DNA of 64,000 nt from a bacterium HR40 (GCA_002898275.1 BEIQ01000005.1:62001-126000); one strand, 5' to 3'. Numbered from the stretch's first letter, positions 1-7,599 are shown. Translations and numbers: made by a program. Notes: generated by a model not told the origin, from the sequence alone.

Positions 1-215
1 TTGCGGCCCGAAGCGCCAACGGCGATCCGCTCGGCCTCGCACAGCACCACCTCCCGGCCGACGCCGCGCTCGGCCAAAGAGAGAGCCGTGGAGAGCCCCG
101 CGAGCCCACCTCCGACCACCGCAAAAGCCGCCTCGAGCCGGCCCTCGGCGGCGGGCCAGGGCTGGCGCGCGCGGCTACGGGCTTCGTACCAAGTGGGACA
201 GGTGGAGGGTGGCAC
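1..215 (-). CDS. FAD-dependent oxidoreductase (DAO family), 5' part only
   Basis: This is the N-terminus of a flavoprotein whose remainder lies before the window. From a GTG at 215 the product has a WYEA element near residue 10, as in glycine/D-amino-acid-oxidase-like proteins. It is followed by the dinucleotide-binding stretch VVGGGLAGLSTALSLAERG and then an EAERIAVGASGR element, both typical of the FAD-binding Rossmann fold. The family oxidises amines or amino acids. The substrate cannot be read from this fragment. An AGGAG lies about 13 nt before the GTG, just after the DUF3553 stop, so the two genes are probably cotranscribed. The start is inferred. Confidence 0.75.
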   Translation of the reverse strand, partial: MPPSTCPTWYEARSRARQPWPAAEGRLEAAFAVVGGGLAGLSTALSLAERGVGREVVLCEAERIAVGASGR

Positions 216-232
216 GGCAGCGCCGGCGCTCC

Positions 233-433
233 TCAGCGCGGCGGCCGCGCCGGCTCCACGAGTTCGAGCCGGGCGTGGCGCAGATCGACGGTGACCTTGC
301 CCCGCTCCTCGAAATTGACCGTGACTCGACTGCCGTCGACCGACTGGACCTGGCCTTTCCCCCACTCCGGGGCGGCGGGAAGCCGTACAAAGGCACCCGG
401 AACGAGCGTGGCATCGGCGAACGGTTCCTGCAT
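233..433 (-). CDS. DUF3553 domain protein
   Basis: A 66-aa protein matching the small alphaproteobacterial DUF3553 family, with a G.FVR-P..PEWG.GQVQSV core followed by RVTVNFE..GKV.VDL. The fold is probably an SH3-like beta barrel, and the cellular role is unknown. I chose the ATG at 433 over an upstream start at 499 because a GGAGGAGG ribosome binding site precedes it at normal spacing and the conserved domain begins right after it. It lies 17 nt upstream of the oxidoreductase start, so an operon is likely. The divergent neighbour is the RHH-repA operon. Confidence 0.82.
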   Translation of the reverse strand: MQEPFADATLVPGAFVRLPAAPEWGKGQVQSVDGSRVTVNFEERGKVTVDLRHARLELVEPARPPR

Positions 434-502
434 CCCAGGCCTCCTCCGCTGGCGCGCGCGAAGATGCCATGGCGACGCGGCGTCGGCGAGGGGCGGCACG
501 GC

Positions 503-531
503 TTTACAGGGTTTACGGAGGTCCGTATTCT
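503..531 (+). promoter_or_regulatory. Sigma70-like promoter of the RHH-repA operon
   Basis: TTTACA at 503-508, a 17-bp spacer and TATTCT at 526-531 give a good housekeeping promoter. Transcription would start near 538, about 22 nt before the likely RHH start codon. A 9-bp-spaced direct repeat (TTTAC at 503 and 512) overlaps the -35 element and could be a repressor site. The assignment rests on sequence match only. Confidence 0.55.
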
Positions 532-559
532 ACCTGGGGTCGGAGAATGGCTTTGCGTC

Positions 560-790
560 TTGGATAGGGGCGATCGCAAGCTCACGGTGACCCTGCCGGC
601 TGCCGTGCTGCGGCAGCTGCGCGCTCGCACCGTGGCCCGCGAGACGACGATCCGCGCCCTTCTGCTCGAGGCCCTGGCCGCCGCCGGCTATGCGGTGCCG
701 GCCGCGGAGATCCGCGATCGCCGCCGGCCGCCGACGGATTCGGTACATCGTTCACGGCGTCGCACCCGCGCGGGGACGGAGGGAGCATGA
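560..790 (+). CDS. Small ribbon-helix-helix DNA-binding protein coupled to repA
   Basis: A 76-aa basic protein. Its first part (KLTVTLP strand, then two helices ending LLLEALAAAGY) fits the ribbon-helix-helix fold of CopG/Arc-type repressors. The C-terminal tail is arginine-rich. The reading frame ends in an ATGA overlap with repA, so translation is coupled and a copy-control or autorepressor role is likely (inference). One origin iteron (739-755) lies inside its 3' end. The start is uncertain: TTG at 560 is the first in-frame start after the predicted transcription start, with a CGGAG 14 nt upstream. No database family is claimed. Confidence 0.55.
   Translation: MDRGDRKLTVTLPAAVLRQLRARTVARETTIRALLLEALAAAGYAVPAAEIRDRRRPPTDSVHRSRRRTRAGTEGA
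739..755 (+). repeat. Isolated iteron upstream of repA
   Basis: One copy of the 17-bp iteron TTCGGTACATCGTTCAC, identical to those after repA and in the same orientation. It lies in the end of the RHH gene, 32 bp before the repA start. RepA binding here would be well placed for autorepression or origin handcuffing (inference). Confidence 0.85.
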
Positions 791-1680
791 CCGACAAACA
801 AGTCGATCTCTTCCTCGACAGCCTCATCAACGCGCCCTTCAAGGATGATCGGGCGCTCATGGAATTCCCGTTCTTCTCGCTGCAGAAGGCACCGCGCATG
901 AAGCCGCTCGTCTACGACGACGGCAAGGTGAAGATCGAGGTGCGTCCGGGGGAGCGCGGGATCGCGACCATCTGGGACAAGGACGTGCTGATCTACATCG
1001 CTTCGATCATCAACGATCGCATCGAGCGCGGTTTGCCGGTGGACAAGACGGTGCGCTTCAGCGCCCACAATTTCCTCAAGGTCACCGGTCGCGGCACCGG
1101 CAAACGGGCCTACGAATTGTTCCTCGATGCCATGTTCCGGTTGCGGTCGACCACCATCGTGACCACCATCGAGGCGGGGGAGATCAAAGAGCGGCGCGGA
1201 TTCGGCTGGATCGAGACGTTCCGGGTGATCGAGCGCAGCACGAAGAACGGCAAAAAGATCATGGGAGCCTGCGAGATCACCCTCAACGACTGGATGTTCC
1301 GGGCGATCGTCAAGGACCGGCGGGTACTCACCATCAACCAGGGCTATTTCGCCCTCTCGATGGGTCTCAAGCGTCGCCTCTACGAGCTCGCCCGCAAGCA
1401 CTGCGGCCACCAGGAGAAATGGGTGATCACCCTGCCCAAGCTCATCGAGAAGTGCGGCTCGGTGCTGGAGCCCCGCTTCTTCAAGCCGCAGCTGCGCAGG
1501 GTGGTGGAGGACGACGATCTCCCCGACTACCACATCGCCATGAGCTTCGACCCGCAGGACCGCGAGGAGATCGAGGAGAGCGGCTTCGACTCGCGCCGCT
1601 GGGCGACCAACGAGCGCATCCTCGTGAGTTTCTGGCCGCGCGGCCAACGGCCACCGGAGATCCTCGCCCCACTCGGCTGA
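787..1680 (+). CDS. repA: RPA-type replication initiator protein
   Basis: A 297-aa initiator of the RPA (replication protein A) family used by many alphaproteobacterial plasmids and chromids. It would bind the iterons on its 3' side (1688-2072) and open the adjacent AT-rich element. Visible family features are the MEFPFFSLQK start region, the KVTGRGTGKRAYELF segment and the YFALSMGLKRRLYELARKH helix typical of winged-helix initiators. The start is ATG 787 in an ATGA overlap with the RHH gene. Expression is probably set by the promoter at 503-531 and by translational coupling. The protein is full length with no frameshift. Identification is from sequence resemblance to the RPA family. Confidence 0.9.
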   Translation: MTDKQVDLFLDSLINAPFKDDRALMEFPFFSLQKAPRMKPLVYDDGKVKIEVRPGERGIATIWDKDVLIYIASIINDRIERGLPVDKTVRFSAHNFLKVTGRGTGKRAYELFLDAMFRLRSTTIVTTIEAGEIKERRGFGWIETFRVIERSTKNGKKIMGACEITLNDWMFRAIVKDRRVLTINQGYFALSMGLKRRLYELARKHCGHQEKWVITLPKLIEKCGSVLEPRFFKPQLRRVVEDDDLPDYHIAMSFDPQDREEIEESGFDSRRWATNERILVSFWPRGQRPPEILAPLG

Positions 1681-1687
1681 CCCGCCG

Positions 1688-2072
1688 TTCGGTACATCGT
1701 TCACACCCCCAGACCCCCGCTCCTCGCCCCAGCAGGACCTCCCGCTGCCTCGCATTCGGTACATCGTTCACGAGCGGCAGTCCCGAGACCGCGGGGTTCG
1801 GTACATCGTTCACGCGGCGGTCGCGGCGGCGGTTGCCGTTGCTCATTCGGTACATCGTTCACAGGTCCCGCCCGCTGTCGGACGCCACCCCTCCCCTACC
1901 CTCTGCCGACCGCTACGGCTGTCGGGCGGCGATGCCGGCTTCGGTACATCGTTCACGATCGCGGCGGCTGGCGGGAGGGATGCCGGCTTCGGTACATCGT
2001 TCACCAAAGCTCGGTACATCGTTCACGCTTCCATTCGGTACATCGTTCACCGAAATTCGGTACATCGTTCAC
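1688..2072 (+). repeat. Origin iteron array, nine copies
   Basis: Nine direct copies of TTCGGTACATCGTTCAC at 1688, 1755, 1797, 1846, 1940, 1988, 2010, 2034 and 2056. The copy at 2010 has C instead of the first T. All point the same way. The last four are spaced 22-24 bp, about two helical turns, while the first five are spaced irregularly at 42-94 bp. This is the expected binding array for the RepA initiator and marks the replication origin. Confidence 0.92.
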
Positions 2073-2082
2073 GATCTTGCCG

Positions 2083-2190
2083 CTTAACTCATTGAAAATA
2101 AAGGCAAATCGCCACCTCTAACTCTCTAACGGATTCTCTATTAACTCTCTAACGGCGGCGCCAGCCCCACCGCCTGTGGATAACTCCCAC
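2083..2190. other. AT-rich unwinding element with DnaA box (replication origin)
   Basis: Directly after the last iteron comes an AT-rich stretch (about 2083-2150) in otherwise GC-rich DNA. It contains two copies of the 14-mer TAACTCTCTAACGG at 2119-2132 and 2142-2155, 23 bp apart. A perfect DnaA box TTATCCACA lies on the minus strand at 2175-2183. Iterons, AT-rich direct repeats and a DnaA box in this order match the layout of iteron-type origins, so this is the probable duplex unwinding element. Confidence 0.78.
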
Positions 2191-2206
2191 CGCCGGTCGG
2201 CTGGCG

Positions 2207-3103
2207 CTAGCGGCGATCCTCGAGGGCTCGGCGAAGAAAAGCGTGGGTAGAGGCGTCGATCGCCGGTTCCGTTCCGCCCCAATGACGGAAGCCGGGAACC
2301 GCCTGACCGATGAGCATACCGAGACCGTCGACCACGGGATGACCCCGCAGACGGGCGCGAACGAGAAGGTCCGTGGCGAGCGGCACATAGACGATGTCGG
2401 CGACGATGGCGGAGAGCGGCAGAGGGTCGAGGGGCAGATCGAGCGGGGGCTTGCCTTGCATGCCGAGGCTCGTGGCATTGACGAGAAGACCTGCGCCCCG
2501 AAGGGCTTCGGCCCGATCCGGCCAAGGGACGACCGTGGGGCGATGCGCGAAGTGGCGGGACAGCCAATCGGCGAGAGCGTGAGCGCGTTCCGCTGTACGG
2601 TTGACGAGGCGCAGTTCCTCCACTCCGGCGTCGAGCAACGCCGCAGCGATGGCACGGGCGGCACCGCCGGCGCCGAGCAGCACCGCCGGCGCGGCATCGG
2701 GTCGGAAAGCCGGACAGGTCGCGCGGAGATGGAGGAGGAAGCCGCTGCCATCGGTGTTGCAGCCGAGGAGGCTGCCATCGGCGTGGACGAGAACCGTGTT
2801 GACGGCGCCGATGCGGGCGGCTGCCGGATCGTGCCGATCGACGAGAGCGAAGGCCGCTTCCTTGTGCGGGAGGGTGATGTTGAAGCCGAGAAAGCCGAGG
2901 CGCGGCAACAGGCGGAGGGTAGCGGCGAGGTCTCCGGCCGGGACCCGCAGGGCGAGGTAGAGGCCGTCGATGCGATGGCGAGCGAACCAGTGATTGTGGA
3001 GGCGGGGAGAGAGGGAGTGGGCGACGGGATCGCCGAGGAGAGCGGCGAGGCGTGCAGCGGCGGTGAACCACATGGCAGTCTCTGGCTGTTGGAACATGAT
3101 CAT
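2207..3103 (-). CDS. aroE: Shikimate dehydrogenase
   Basis: NADP-dependent reduction of 3-dehydroshikimate to shikimate in the chorismate pathway. The 298-aa product has the substrate-binding GDPVAHSLSPRLHN motif, the catalytic lysine in NITLPHK (K81) and the aspartate in NTDG (D118). It also has the nucleotide-binding GAGGAARA loop, the NRT motif, and NATSLGM near residue 210. The start is ambiguous: ATGs at 3103, 3097 and 3073 all lack a strong ribosome binding site, and 3073 would give 288 aa, closer to usual length. It lies between the origin and the partition genes. A quinate/shikimate paralogue cannot be excluded without phylogeny. Confidence 0.9.
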   Translation of the reverse strand: MIMFQQPETAMWFTAAARLAALLGDPVAHSLSPRLHNHWFARHRIDGLYLALRVPAGDLAATLRLLPRLGFLGFNITLPHKEAAFALVDRHDPAAARIGAVNTVLVHADGSLLGCNTDGSGFLLHLRATCPAFRPDAAPAVLLGAGGAARAIAAALLDAGVEELRLVNRTAERAHALADWLSRHFAHRPTVVPWPDRAEALRGAGLLVNATSLGMQGKPPLDLPLDPLPLSAIVADIVYVPLATDLLVRARLRGHPVVDGLGMLIGQAVPGFRHWGGTEPAIDASTHAFLRRALEDRR

Positions 3104-3144
3104 GGCACACGCGTAGGACAAGGGACGCGTAGACGGGTCGCCAC

Positions 3145-3825
3145 CTACCAAGCTCGCGGTTCGCCCTGAAACGACAGGAAACGGCCACTGTCGGCCGGGG
3201 TGAGGCGATCGATCACCGCGAGCATGCCAGCCACGCTCTCCTCCGGGGCGAGAGGCGCGGCCGGTCCGCCCATGTCGGTGCGCACCCATCCGGGATCGAG
3301 GAGCACGCAGACGATCCCCTCTCGCGCCACCTCGATGGCGAGATTGCGCCAAGCCATGTTGAGCGCGGCCTTGCTGCAGCGATAAGCCCACAGACCGCCG
3401 CTGCGATTGTCGGCGAGCGAGGCGAGGGCGCTGGAGATGGCGATCATCCGCCGCGCCCGACTGGCTGCGACCTGCCGGCGCAGAGCGGCAGCGAGCTGCA
3501 GGGGGGCGAGGCAATTCACGTGCAAGGCCTCGAACCAGCCCGGAATGTCGAGGGCCTCCGGGCGATCGCGCGGGCCGGTGACGGCGGCATTGGCCACGAG
3601 ATGGTCGATGGGTTCGCAGGCCAAAGCCTCGGCGAGCTGCCGGGTGGCGGTGGGATCGCGCGCGTCCCAGCGATGGAGGACGACATCGCCGGGGATGGCG
3701 CGCAGGAGGTGCGCCTGCTCCGGGCGCCGGCAGCAGGCATGGACGCGAAAACCGCGCTCGGCATAGGCGCGGGCGAAGGCGAGGCCGAGGCCGCGATTGG
3801 CGCCGGTGACGAGGGCGGTCGGCAC
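3145..3825 (-). CDS. Short-chain dehydrogenase/reductase (C-factor/sniffer-like)
   Basis: A 226-aa SDR. The NAD(P)-binding TGANRGLG motif is at residues 7-14, then NAAV and the catalytic Ser...YxxxK set (ISSA and Y-R-C-S-K). The ending DPGWVRTDMGG resembles the C-factor/sniffer carbonyl reductase group. The start is the GTG at 3825, 7 nt after GGAGG; the longer frame to 3954 lacks support. Substrate unknown. It is transcribed away from parA across a palindromic region (3994-4007) that may control both. It is followed by aroE in the same direction, about 40 nt away. Confidence 0.85.
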   Translation of the reverse strand: MPTALVTGANRGLGLAFARAYAERGFRVHACCRRPEQAHLLRAIPGDVVLHRWDARDPTATRQLAEALACEPIDHLVANAAVTGPRDRPEALDIPGWFEALHVNCLAPLQLAAALRRQVAASRARRMIAISSALASLADNRSGGLWAYRCSKAALNMAWRNLAIEVAREGIVCVLLDPGWVRTDMGGPAAPLAPEESVAGMLAVIDRLTPADSGRFLSFQGEPRAW

Positions 3826-3992
3826 GGGGGATCCTCCGCGAGGGTCCGTCGCGAGTGGTAGCCGAGGCCGAGCGAGGCGCAAACCCACTCGCCCGTGCCG
3901 TCCGAAAGAGGGCAGGAGGGACCGCAGGGTCGTGTCGGCCGCGGCGACGCGCAACTGCGGACGGAGGAGCGGACGGCGACCAGCGTGACCCC

Positions 3993-4038
3993 ATTATACG
4001 CGTATAAAACGATACGGTAGAAAAAGGATTGCCGTATC
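3993..4038. promoter_or_regulatory. Palindrome and inverted repeat upstream of parA: operator or centromere candidate
   Basis: A perfect 14-bp palindrome TTATACGCGTATAA (3994-4007) overlaps two divergent -10-like hexamers: TATAAT on the minus strand (3998-3993, toward the SDR) and TATAAA on the plus strand (4003-4008, toward parA). Immediately downstream, GATACGG (4011-4017) and CCGTATC (4032-4038) form a second inverted repeat. A protein bound here would block both promoters. In type Ib partition systems the RHH partner binds such a site, which also serves as the centromere. That role is inferred. Confidence 0.5.
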
Positions 4039-4111
4039 CCCGGCATTCATGCTACAGCCTCGGCGCCGGCGGAGGGAGCCGCCGGCGCCCTCCCTGGGGC
4101 CGGAGCCGGCG

Positions 4112-4774
4112 ATGCGCGTGATCACCTTCGTCACCCAGAAGGGTGGCAGCGGCAAAACCACCCTCTGTACCAATCTCGCCGTGGTCGCCGAGCGTCACGG
4201 CGTTCGCACCCTCCTCCTCGACCTCGACCCGCAGGCCAGTGCCGAGGCCTGGTACCAACTCCGCGACGCCCCGACCCCCAAACTCGTCCGTCTCGGTGCC
4301 GCCGACCTGCCGCGCGCGCTCGAGCTCGCCCGCGGTCAGGGTTTCGATTGGGTGCTCATCGACACTCCGGGCCGCGACGAGCCCGCTGTCGCGGCCGCGG
4401 TGCGCGCCGCCGATTTCTGCCTCGTCCCCTGTCGTCCCACCCCGCCCGATCTCACGGCCCAACCGGCCACCGTCGCCACCATCCGTCGCCTCGACCGTCC
4501 CTTCGCTTTCATCCTCAATCAAACGCCGCCGCGCGGTTTTCGCATCCGCGAGGCGCAAGCCGGTCTCGCCGTGCTCGGCCCCGTCGCGACGGTCACCGTG
4601 GTCGCCCGCAGTGTCTTCCAGGATGCCCACGGCGTCGGTCTCGGGGTGCTCGAATACGAGCCGGACGGCAAGGCTGCCGCCGACATCCTCGCCCTCTGGC
4701 AATGGGTCGTCCGTCGTCTGGAGAAGCTCGCCGATGAGCCGCAAGCGCACTTCGCTCGAGGCCCTGCTGCGTGA
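4112..4774 (+). CDS. parA: ParA-family partition ATPase
   Basis: A 220-aa ATPase that would position replicon copies before division. It carries the deviant Walker A motif KGGSGKTT (residues 10-17), Walker A' LLLDLDPQAS, and a Walker B-like VLIDTPG. There is no N-terminal HTH domain, so it is the short type Ib class that works with a small RHH partner. The start is ATG 4112 with GGAG 6-7 nt upstream. The next gene, an RHH protein, overlaps its 3' end by 41 bp, indicating coupled expression. Likely autoregulated through the palindromic region at 3993-4038. Confidence 0.9.
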   Translation: MRVITFVTQKGGSGKTTLCTNLAVVAERHGVRTLLLDLDPQASAEAWYQLRDAPTPKLVRLGAADLPRALELARGQGFDWVLIDTPGRDEPAVAAAVRAADFCLVPCRPTPPDLTAQPATVATIRRLDRPFAFILNQTPPRGFRIREAQAGLAVLGPVATVTVVARSVFQDAHGVGLGVLEYEPDGKAAADILALWQWVVRRLEKLADEPQAHFARGPAA

Positions 4775-5003
4775 CAGCGCCGAGCCGGCGCCGCCGCTTG
4801 TTCTCCCCGCTCCGCGGCCTGGTCGCCGGCCAGGCGTGCGCCAGCAGACCGTCTATCTGCCCATCCCCGTCTACGAGCAGCTGCGGCGTCTCGCCTTCGA
4901 GGAGAGGGTGAAGATGCACAGCCTGCTCATGGAGGGGCTGGATCGGGTGTTCCGCGACCGTGGGCTGCCGTCGATCGGCGAACTGCGCGCCCGCGCCGAC
5001 TAG
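4734..5003 (+). CDS. RHH centromere-binding partner of ParA
   Basis: An 89-aa protein with a basic, proline-rich N-terminal half. A C-terminal ribbon-helix-helix-like core follows: a QTVYLP strand at about 38-43, then helices spanning PVYEQLRRLAFEERV and KMHSLLMEGLDRVFRDRG. It starts inside parA in another frame, at ATG 4734. Its size, fold and position match the ParB/ParG/ParR-type adaptor that binds the centromere and stimulates the ATPase. That function is inferred from context. No similarity to large HTH-type ParB is seen. Confidence 0.72.
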   Translation: MSRKRTSLEALLRDSAEPAPPLVLPAPRPGRRPGVRQQTVYLPIPVYEQLRRLAFEERVKMHSLLMEGLDRVFRDRGLPSIGELRARAD

Positions 5004-5037
5004 CCCCGGGGCCGGGAGCGGCGGGGCATCCGACGAC

Positions 5038-5125
5038 TGGCGGATGGGGTGGGATTCGAACCCACGGGAGGTTGCCCCCCGGCGGTTTTCAAGACCGCTG
5101 CCTTAAACCCCTCGGCCACCCATCC
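5038..5125 (-). tRNA. tRNA-Ser(UGA)
   Basis: On the minus strand, acceptor arm GGATGGG (5125-5119) pairs with CCCATCC, discriminator G, with CCA encoded at 5040-5038. The D arm begins GCCGAG, the anticodon loop reads CTTGAAA with anticodon TGA, and the long variable arm (CCGGGGGGCAACCTCCC) is typical of class II serine tRNA. The T arm contains GGGTTCGAATCCC. It reads UCA and wobble UCN codons. Confidence 0.95.
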
Positions 5126-5220
5126 GCCGCCCCTACCGCGCGCTGCCGTCCCGGCCGCCCGAGACGCCGATCCGCTCCCGCGGCCAAGCTTGGCGGCAGC
5201 CCTCTCCGCAGCCGGGGTCA

Positions 5221-5296
5221 TGGTGGAGCCGAAGGGATTCGAACCCTCGACCCCCTGCTTGCAAAGCAGGTGCTCTCCCAGCTGAGCTACGGCCCC
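5221..5296 (-). tRNA. tRNA-Ala(UGC)
   Basis: A complete 76-nt tRNA on the minus strand. GGGGCCG pairs with CGGCTCC, discriminator A, CCA encoded at 5223-5221. It has the D arm TAGCTCAGCTGGGAGAGC, an anticodon loop with TGC, and the T arm GGGTTCGAATCCC. It is isolated from any rRNA operon, where this tRNA is often found. Confidence 0.96.
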
Positions 5297-5464
5297 ACGC
5301 CCCCGCATATGCCGCGCTCGCCGCAGCCCGGCAAGGCCCGCCCGCATCCCCGGGCAGGGGATGCCGAACCCCCCTTCTCCCGTTCTCGGCTCGTCCCAGT
5401 TTTCTCTCGCATCTCCGCGACCGGACCATCGTCCGGCTCGCGTGCCCCGACCGTCCGAGGATTC

Positions 5465-6115
5465 GTGACCCGCAGCCGCAGCGCCTCGTCCCAGCGCTGG
5501 CTTCGCCGCCAGCAGACCGACCCTTGGGTGGCTCGCGCCCGCGCCGAGGGCTTCCGCGCTCGCTCCGTCTACAAGCTGGCGGAGATCGACCACCGCTTCC
5601 AAGTGCTGCGACGCGGCCTCGCCGTGCTCGATCTCGGAGCGGCGCCCGGGAGTTGGAGCCAATATGCCGCCCGGCGCGGCTGCCGGGTGGTGGCGGTGGA
5701 CCGCCTGCCGATGGAGCCGATCCCCGGCGTCGAGATCGTCGCCGGCGACTTCCTCGAGGAGGAGACGCAGGCGCGGATCCGCGCCTGCTTCCCTGCCGGA
5801 GTCGATGTGATCTTGAGCGATCTCGCACCCGAGACCACCGGCCGACGCACCGTCGATCGCCTGCGCTCGGAGGCCGCTGGCGAGGAGATCCTCGCTTTCG
5901 CCCGCACCGTCCTCAAGCCCGGAGGCCATCTCCTCCTCAAGCTCCTCAAAGGTGCGGAGGCGGAGATCGCCGCCCGCGCCCGGCCGCTCTTTGCCAAAAT
6001 CCGCTTCCTCCGTCCCGCGGCGACCCGCAAAGAGTCCTCCGAGACCTATCTCTTGGCGACGGGCTTCCGCTCCTCTTCCGCCGCCGGCGAATCTGGCGGA
6101 GCGGGGAAGGACTAG
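5465..6115 (+). CDS. rlmE: 23S rRNA (uridine-2'-O-)-methyltransferase RlmE (FtsJ)
   Basis: A SAM-dependent 2'-O-methyltransferase for 23S rRNA (U2552 in E. coli numbering). In the 216-aa product, the RlmE start region [20 protein letters not shown] is followed by the SAM motif [12 protein letters not shown]. Then come DFLE, the catalytic-region SDLAPETTG and [12 protein letters not shown]. The K-D-K-E tetrad can be placed at SVYKLAE, LSDLAP, LLLKLL and SSETYL. I chose GTG 5465, preceded by GAGG, because upstream frame to 5310 has no conserved residues. It overlaps the convergent dtd gene through a shared CTAG. Confidence 0.93.
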   Translation: MTRSRSASSQRWLRRQQTDPWVARARAEGFRARSVYKLAEIDHRFQVLRRGLAVLDLGAAPGSWSQYAARRGCRVVAVDRLPMEPIPGVEIVAGDFLEEETQARIRACFPAGVDVILSDLAPETTGRRTVDRLRSEAAGEEILAFARTVLKPGGHLLLKLLKGAEAEIAARARPLFAKIRFLRPAATRKESSETYLLATGFRSSSAAGESGGAGKD

Positions 6116-6576
6116 CCGGCGTGCAGCTTGCCGAGGACCCGCGAGTCGACCCAGATGGTCACCGGTCCGTCGTTGACGAGATGCACTCGCATACGGGCCG
6201 CGAAGCGGCCGGTCGCCACCGACAATCCTTGCCGGGCCAGCTCGGCGCAGAACAGTCGGTAAAGACACTCGGCGCGAGCGGGTGGTGCCGCCTGGGCGAA
6301 ATCCGGCCGGTTGCCGCGGCGGATGTCGGCGGCGAGGGTGAACTGGCTGACCACCAGCGCCGCCCCGCCCACATCCGCGAGCGAGAGGTTCATGCGGCCT
6401 GTGGCATCCTCGAAGATCCGCAGGCGTGCCACCTTGCCAGCGAGCCGCGGGACGATCTCCTCCCGATCCTCGGCTTCCGCACAGAAAAAGACGAGAAGGC
6501 CGCGGCCGATGGCACCCACGAGGGTGCCTTCCACCTCGACCTTGGCCTCGAGCACCCGCTGCAGCAAGAGTCTCAT
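6112..6576 (-). CDS. dtd: D-aminoacyl-tRNA deacylase
   Basis: Hydrolyses D-amino acids wrongly attached to tRNA, acting in the cytoplasm as a dimer. The 154-aa product has the MRLLLQRV start, the SQFTL motif (residues 77-81) that houses the active site, and the cross-dimer NDGPVT motif (Gly-cisPro) near residue 135. The length matches the family (about 145-155 aa). ATG 6576 has GGGAG 8 nt upstream. The stop codon shares a CTAG with the convergent rlmE stop, giving a 4-bp tail-to-tail overlap. Confidence 0.95.
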   Translation of the reverse strand: MRLLLQRVLEAKVEVEGTLVGAIGRGLLVFFCAEAEDREEIVPRLAGKVARLRIFEDATGRMNLSLADVGGAALVVSQFTLAADIRRGNRPDFAQAAPPARAECLYRLFCAELARQGLSVATGRFAARMRVHLVNDGPVTIWVDSRVLGKLHAG

Positions 6577-7035
6577 CTCCAAGCTCCCGACCCGTACCGG
6601 AAGCGCGCGGTGCGGCGATGACGCACACCCCCTGGCGCCCCCCGAGAACGCGCTTGCGAGCGGCTGCCCGCCGAGGAGGACAACAGGATCGGGCCTCCTC
6701 TCCGGTCTCGCTCGGTGATCGAGGCAGCGCCCCCCGAGACCCCTCCGCCCTTTCGGAGCGAACCCTCGACATCGCCGCCGCCCCGGCACGTCTTGCCTCG
6801 CGGACGGGGCCTCGAGGGGAGGTCCGTTCGAAGACTCGGGCTCGTGGGAGAGGAAGCGAGAAGGGGCGGGCAGTTGACAGGGAGTGGACCGCCGCCTATG
6901 GCGGCGCCATGGTGCGATCGGGGCTGCGACGATCCCTTCCAGTTCGACGACGAGGCGGCTGAGACCGTCCCGTCGCTGCCGCGTGTCCGCTCCCGGACGG
7001 TGGCTCTCCCGCATCCCGCTCGCGAGATCGCACCC
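6577..7035. other. Intergenic region, no gene recognised
   Basis: About 460 bp between divergent dtd and the GNAT gene. Open frames cross it on both strands, but none shows family motifs or a convincing ribosome binding site. A short GC dyad (GCCGCC-TAT-GGCGGC, near 6890-6905) is visible. The GNAT frame is open upstream to 6898, so a longer N-terminus is possible but unsupported by homology. Confidence 0.5.
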
Positions 7036-7599
7036 GTGCTCCGCATTCGCCCCGAACAGCCACTCGATCTCCCCGTCATCGAGGATCTCCTCGACCGCGC
7101 CTTCGGGCTCCGCCGCCGGCTCCGCATTTCCTACCGCTATCGCATCGGCATCCCGCCGGTGTACGATCTCTGCCTCGTCGCCGAGACCGCAGCCGGGCTC
7201 GTGGGCTCGATTCGCTATTGGCCCATCCGTCTCGATGGTCGGCAGGCCCTTCTGCTCGGACCTCTCGCCATCGAACCGGCCCTTCGCGGCCGCGGCATCG
7301 GTGCCGCCCTGGTCGAGACCTCGCTCGCCCGCGCCGCTGCGATGGGGTCCTGCCTCGTCTTCCTCGTCGGGGATTGCGCCTATTACGCCCGTTTCGGCTT
7401 CGCGCCGGCACCTCCTTCGGTGATCATGCCGGGAGAGGATCCGGCACGGCTGCTGTTGCGGCGGCTCGATGACACGGGCGAGCCGCTTTCAGGAGTCCTC
7501 CTGCGCGCTGATGCCGTCATCGGCCGACGGGTCGCGCTGCCGGAGGCCGCCGTCGCGTCGTTGCGCGTCCCGCGCCGTCTCGGGCTGTCGTCGGAATAG
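7036..7599 (+). CDS. GNAT-family N-acetyltransferase (YhbS-like)
   Basis: A 187-aa acetyl-CoA-dependent N-acyltransferase of the YhbS type, acting on an unknown substrate. It begins [22 protein letters not shown] and has the central acetyl-CoA-binding region [21 protein letters not shown] (R/Q-x-x-G-x-G/A pattern as RGRGIG). [17 protein letters not shown] follows, matching the family's hallmark V-LVG---YY-RFGF. GTG 7036 is taken as start. Its 3' part overlaps by 217 bp with the antisense C-terminal extension of the Zn-type dehydrogenase. Confidence 0.85.
   Translation: MLRIRPEQPLDLPVIEDLLDRAFGLRRRLRISYRYRIGIPPVYDLCLVAETAAGLVGSIRYWPIRLDGRQALLLGPLAIEPALRGRGIGAALVETSLARAAAMGSCLVFLVGDCAYYARFGFAPAPPSVIMPGEDPARLLLRRLDDTGEPLSGVLLRADAVIGRRVALPEAAVASLRVPRRLGLSSE

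Noticed and set aside
547-567. Six-codon ATG frame (MALRLG) before the RHH gene as a leader peptide
   Set aside because: The ribosome binding site GGAG is too close to the ATG and no attenuator structure is visible.
1688-2072. CRISPR-like array of regular repeats
   Set aside because: The repeats are 17 bp, spacers vary from about 5 to 77 bp, no cas genes are present, and an RPA initiator is adjacent; these are iterons.
5049-5285. 78-aa plus-strand frame across the tRNA pair
   Set aside because: It covers antisense of tRNA-Ser and tRNA-Ala; spurious.
5038-5296. tRNA-linked integrative element
   Set aside because: No integrase, no repeated tRNA 3' end found nearby, and flanking genes look native.
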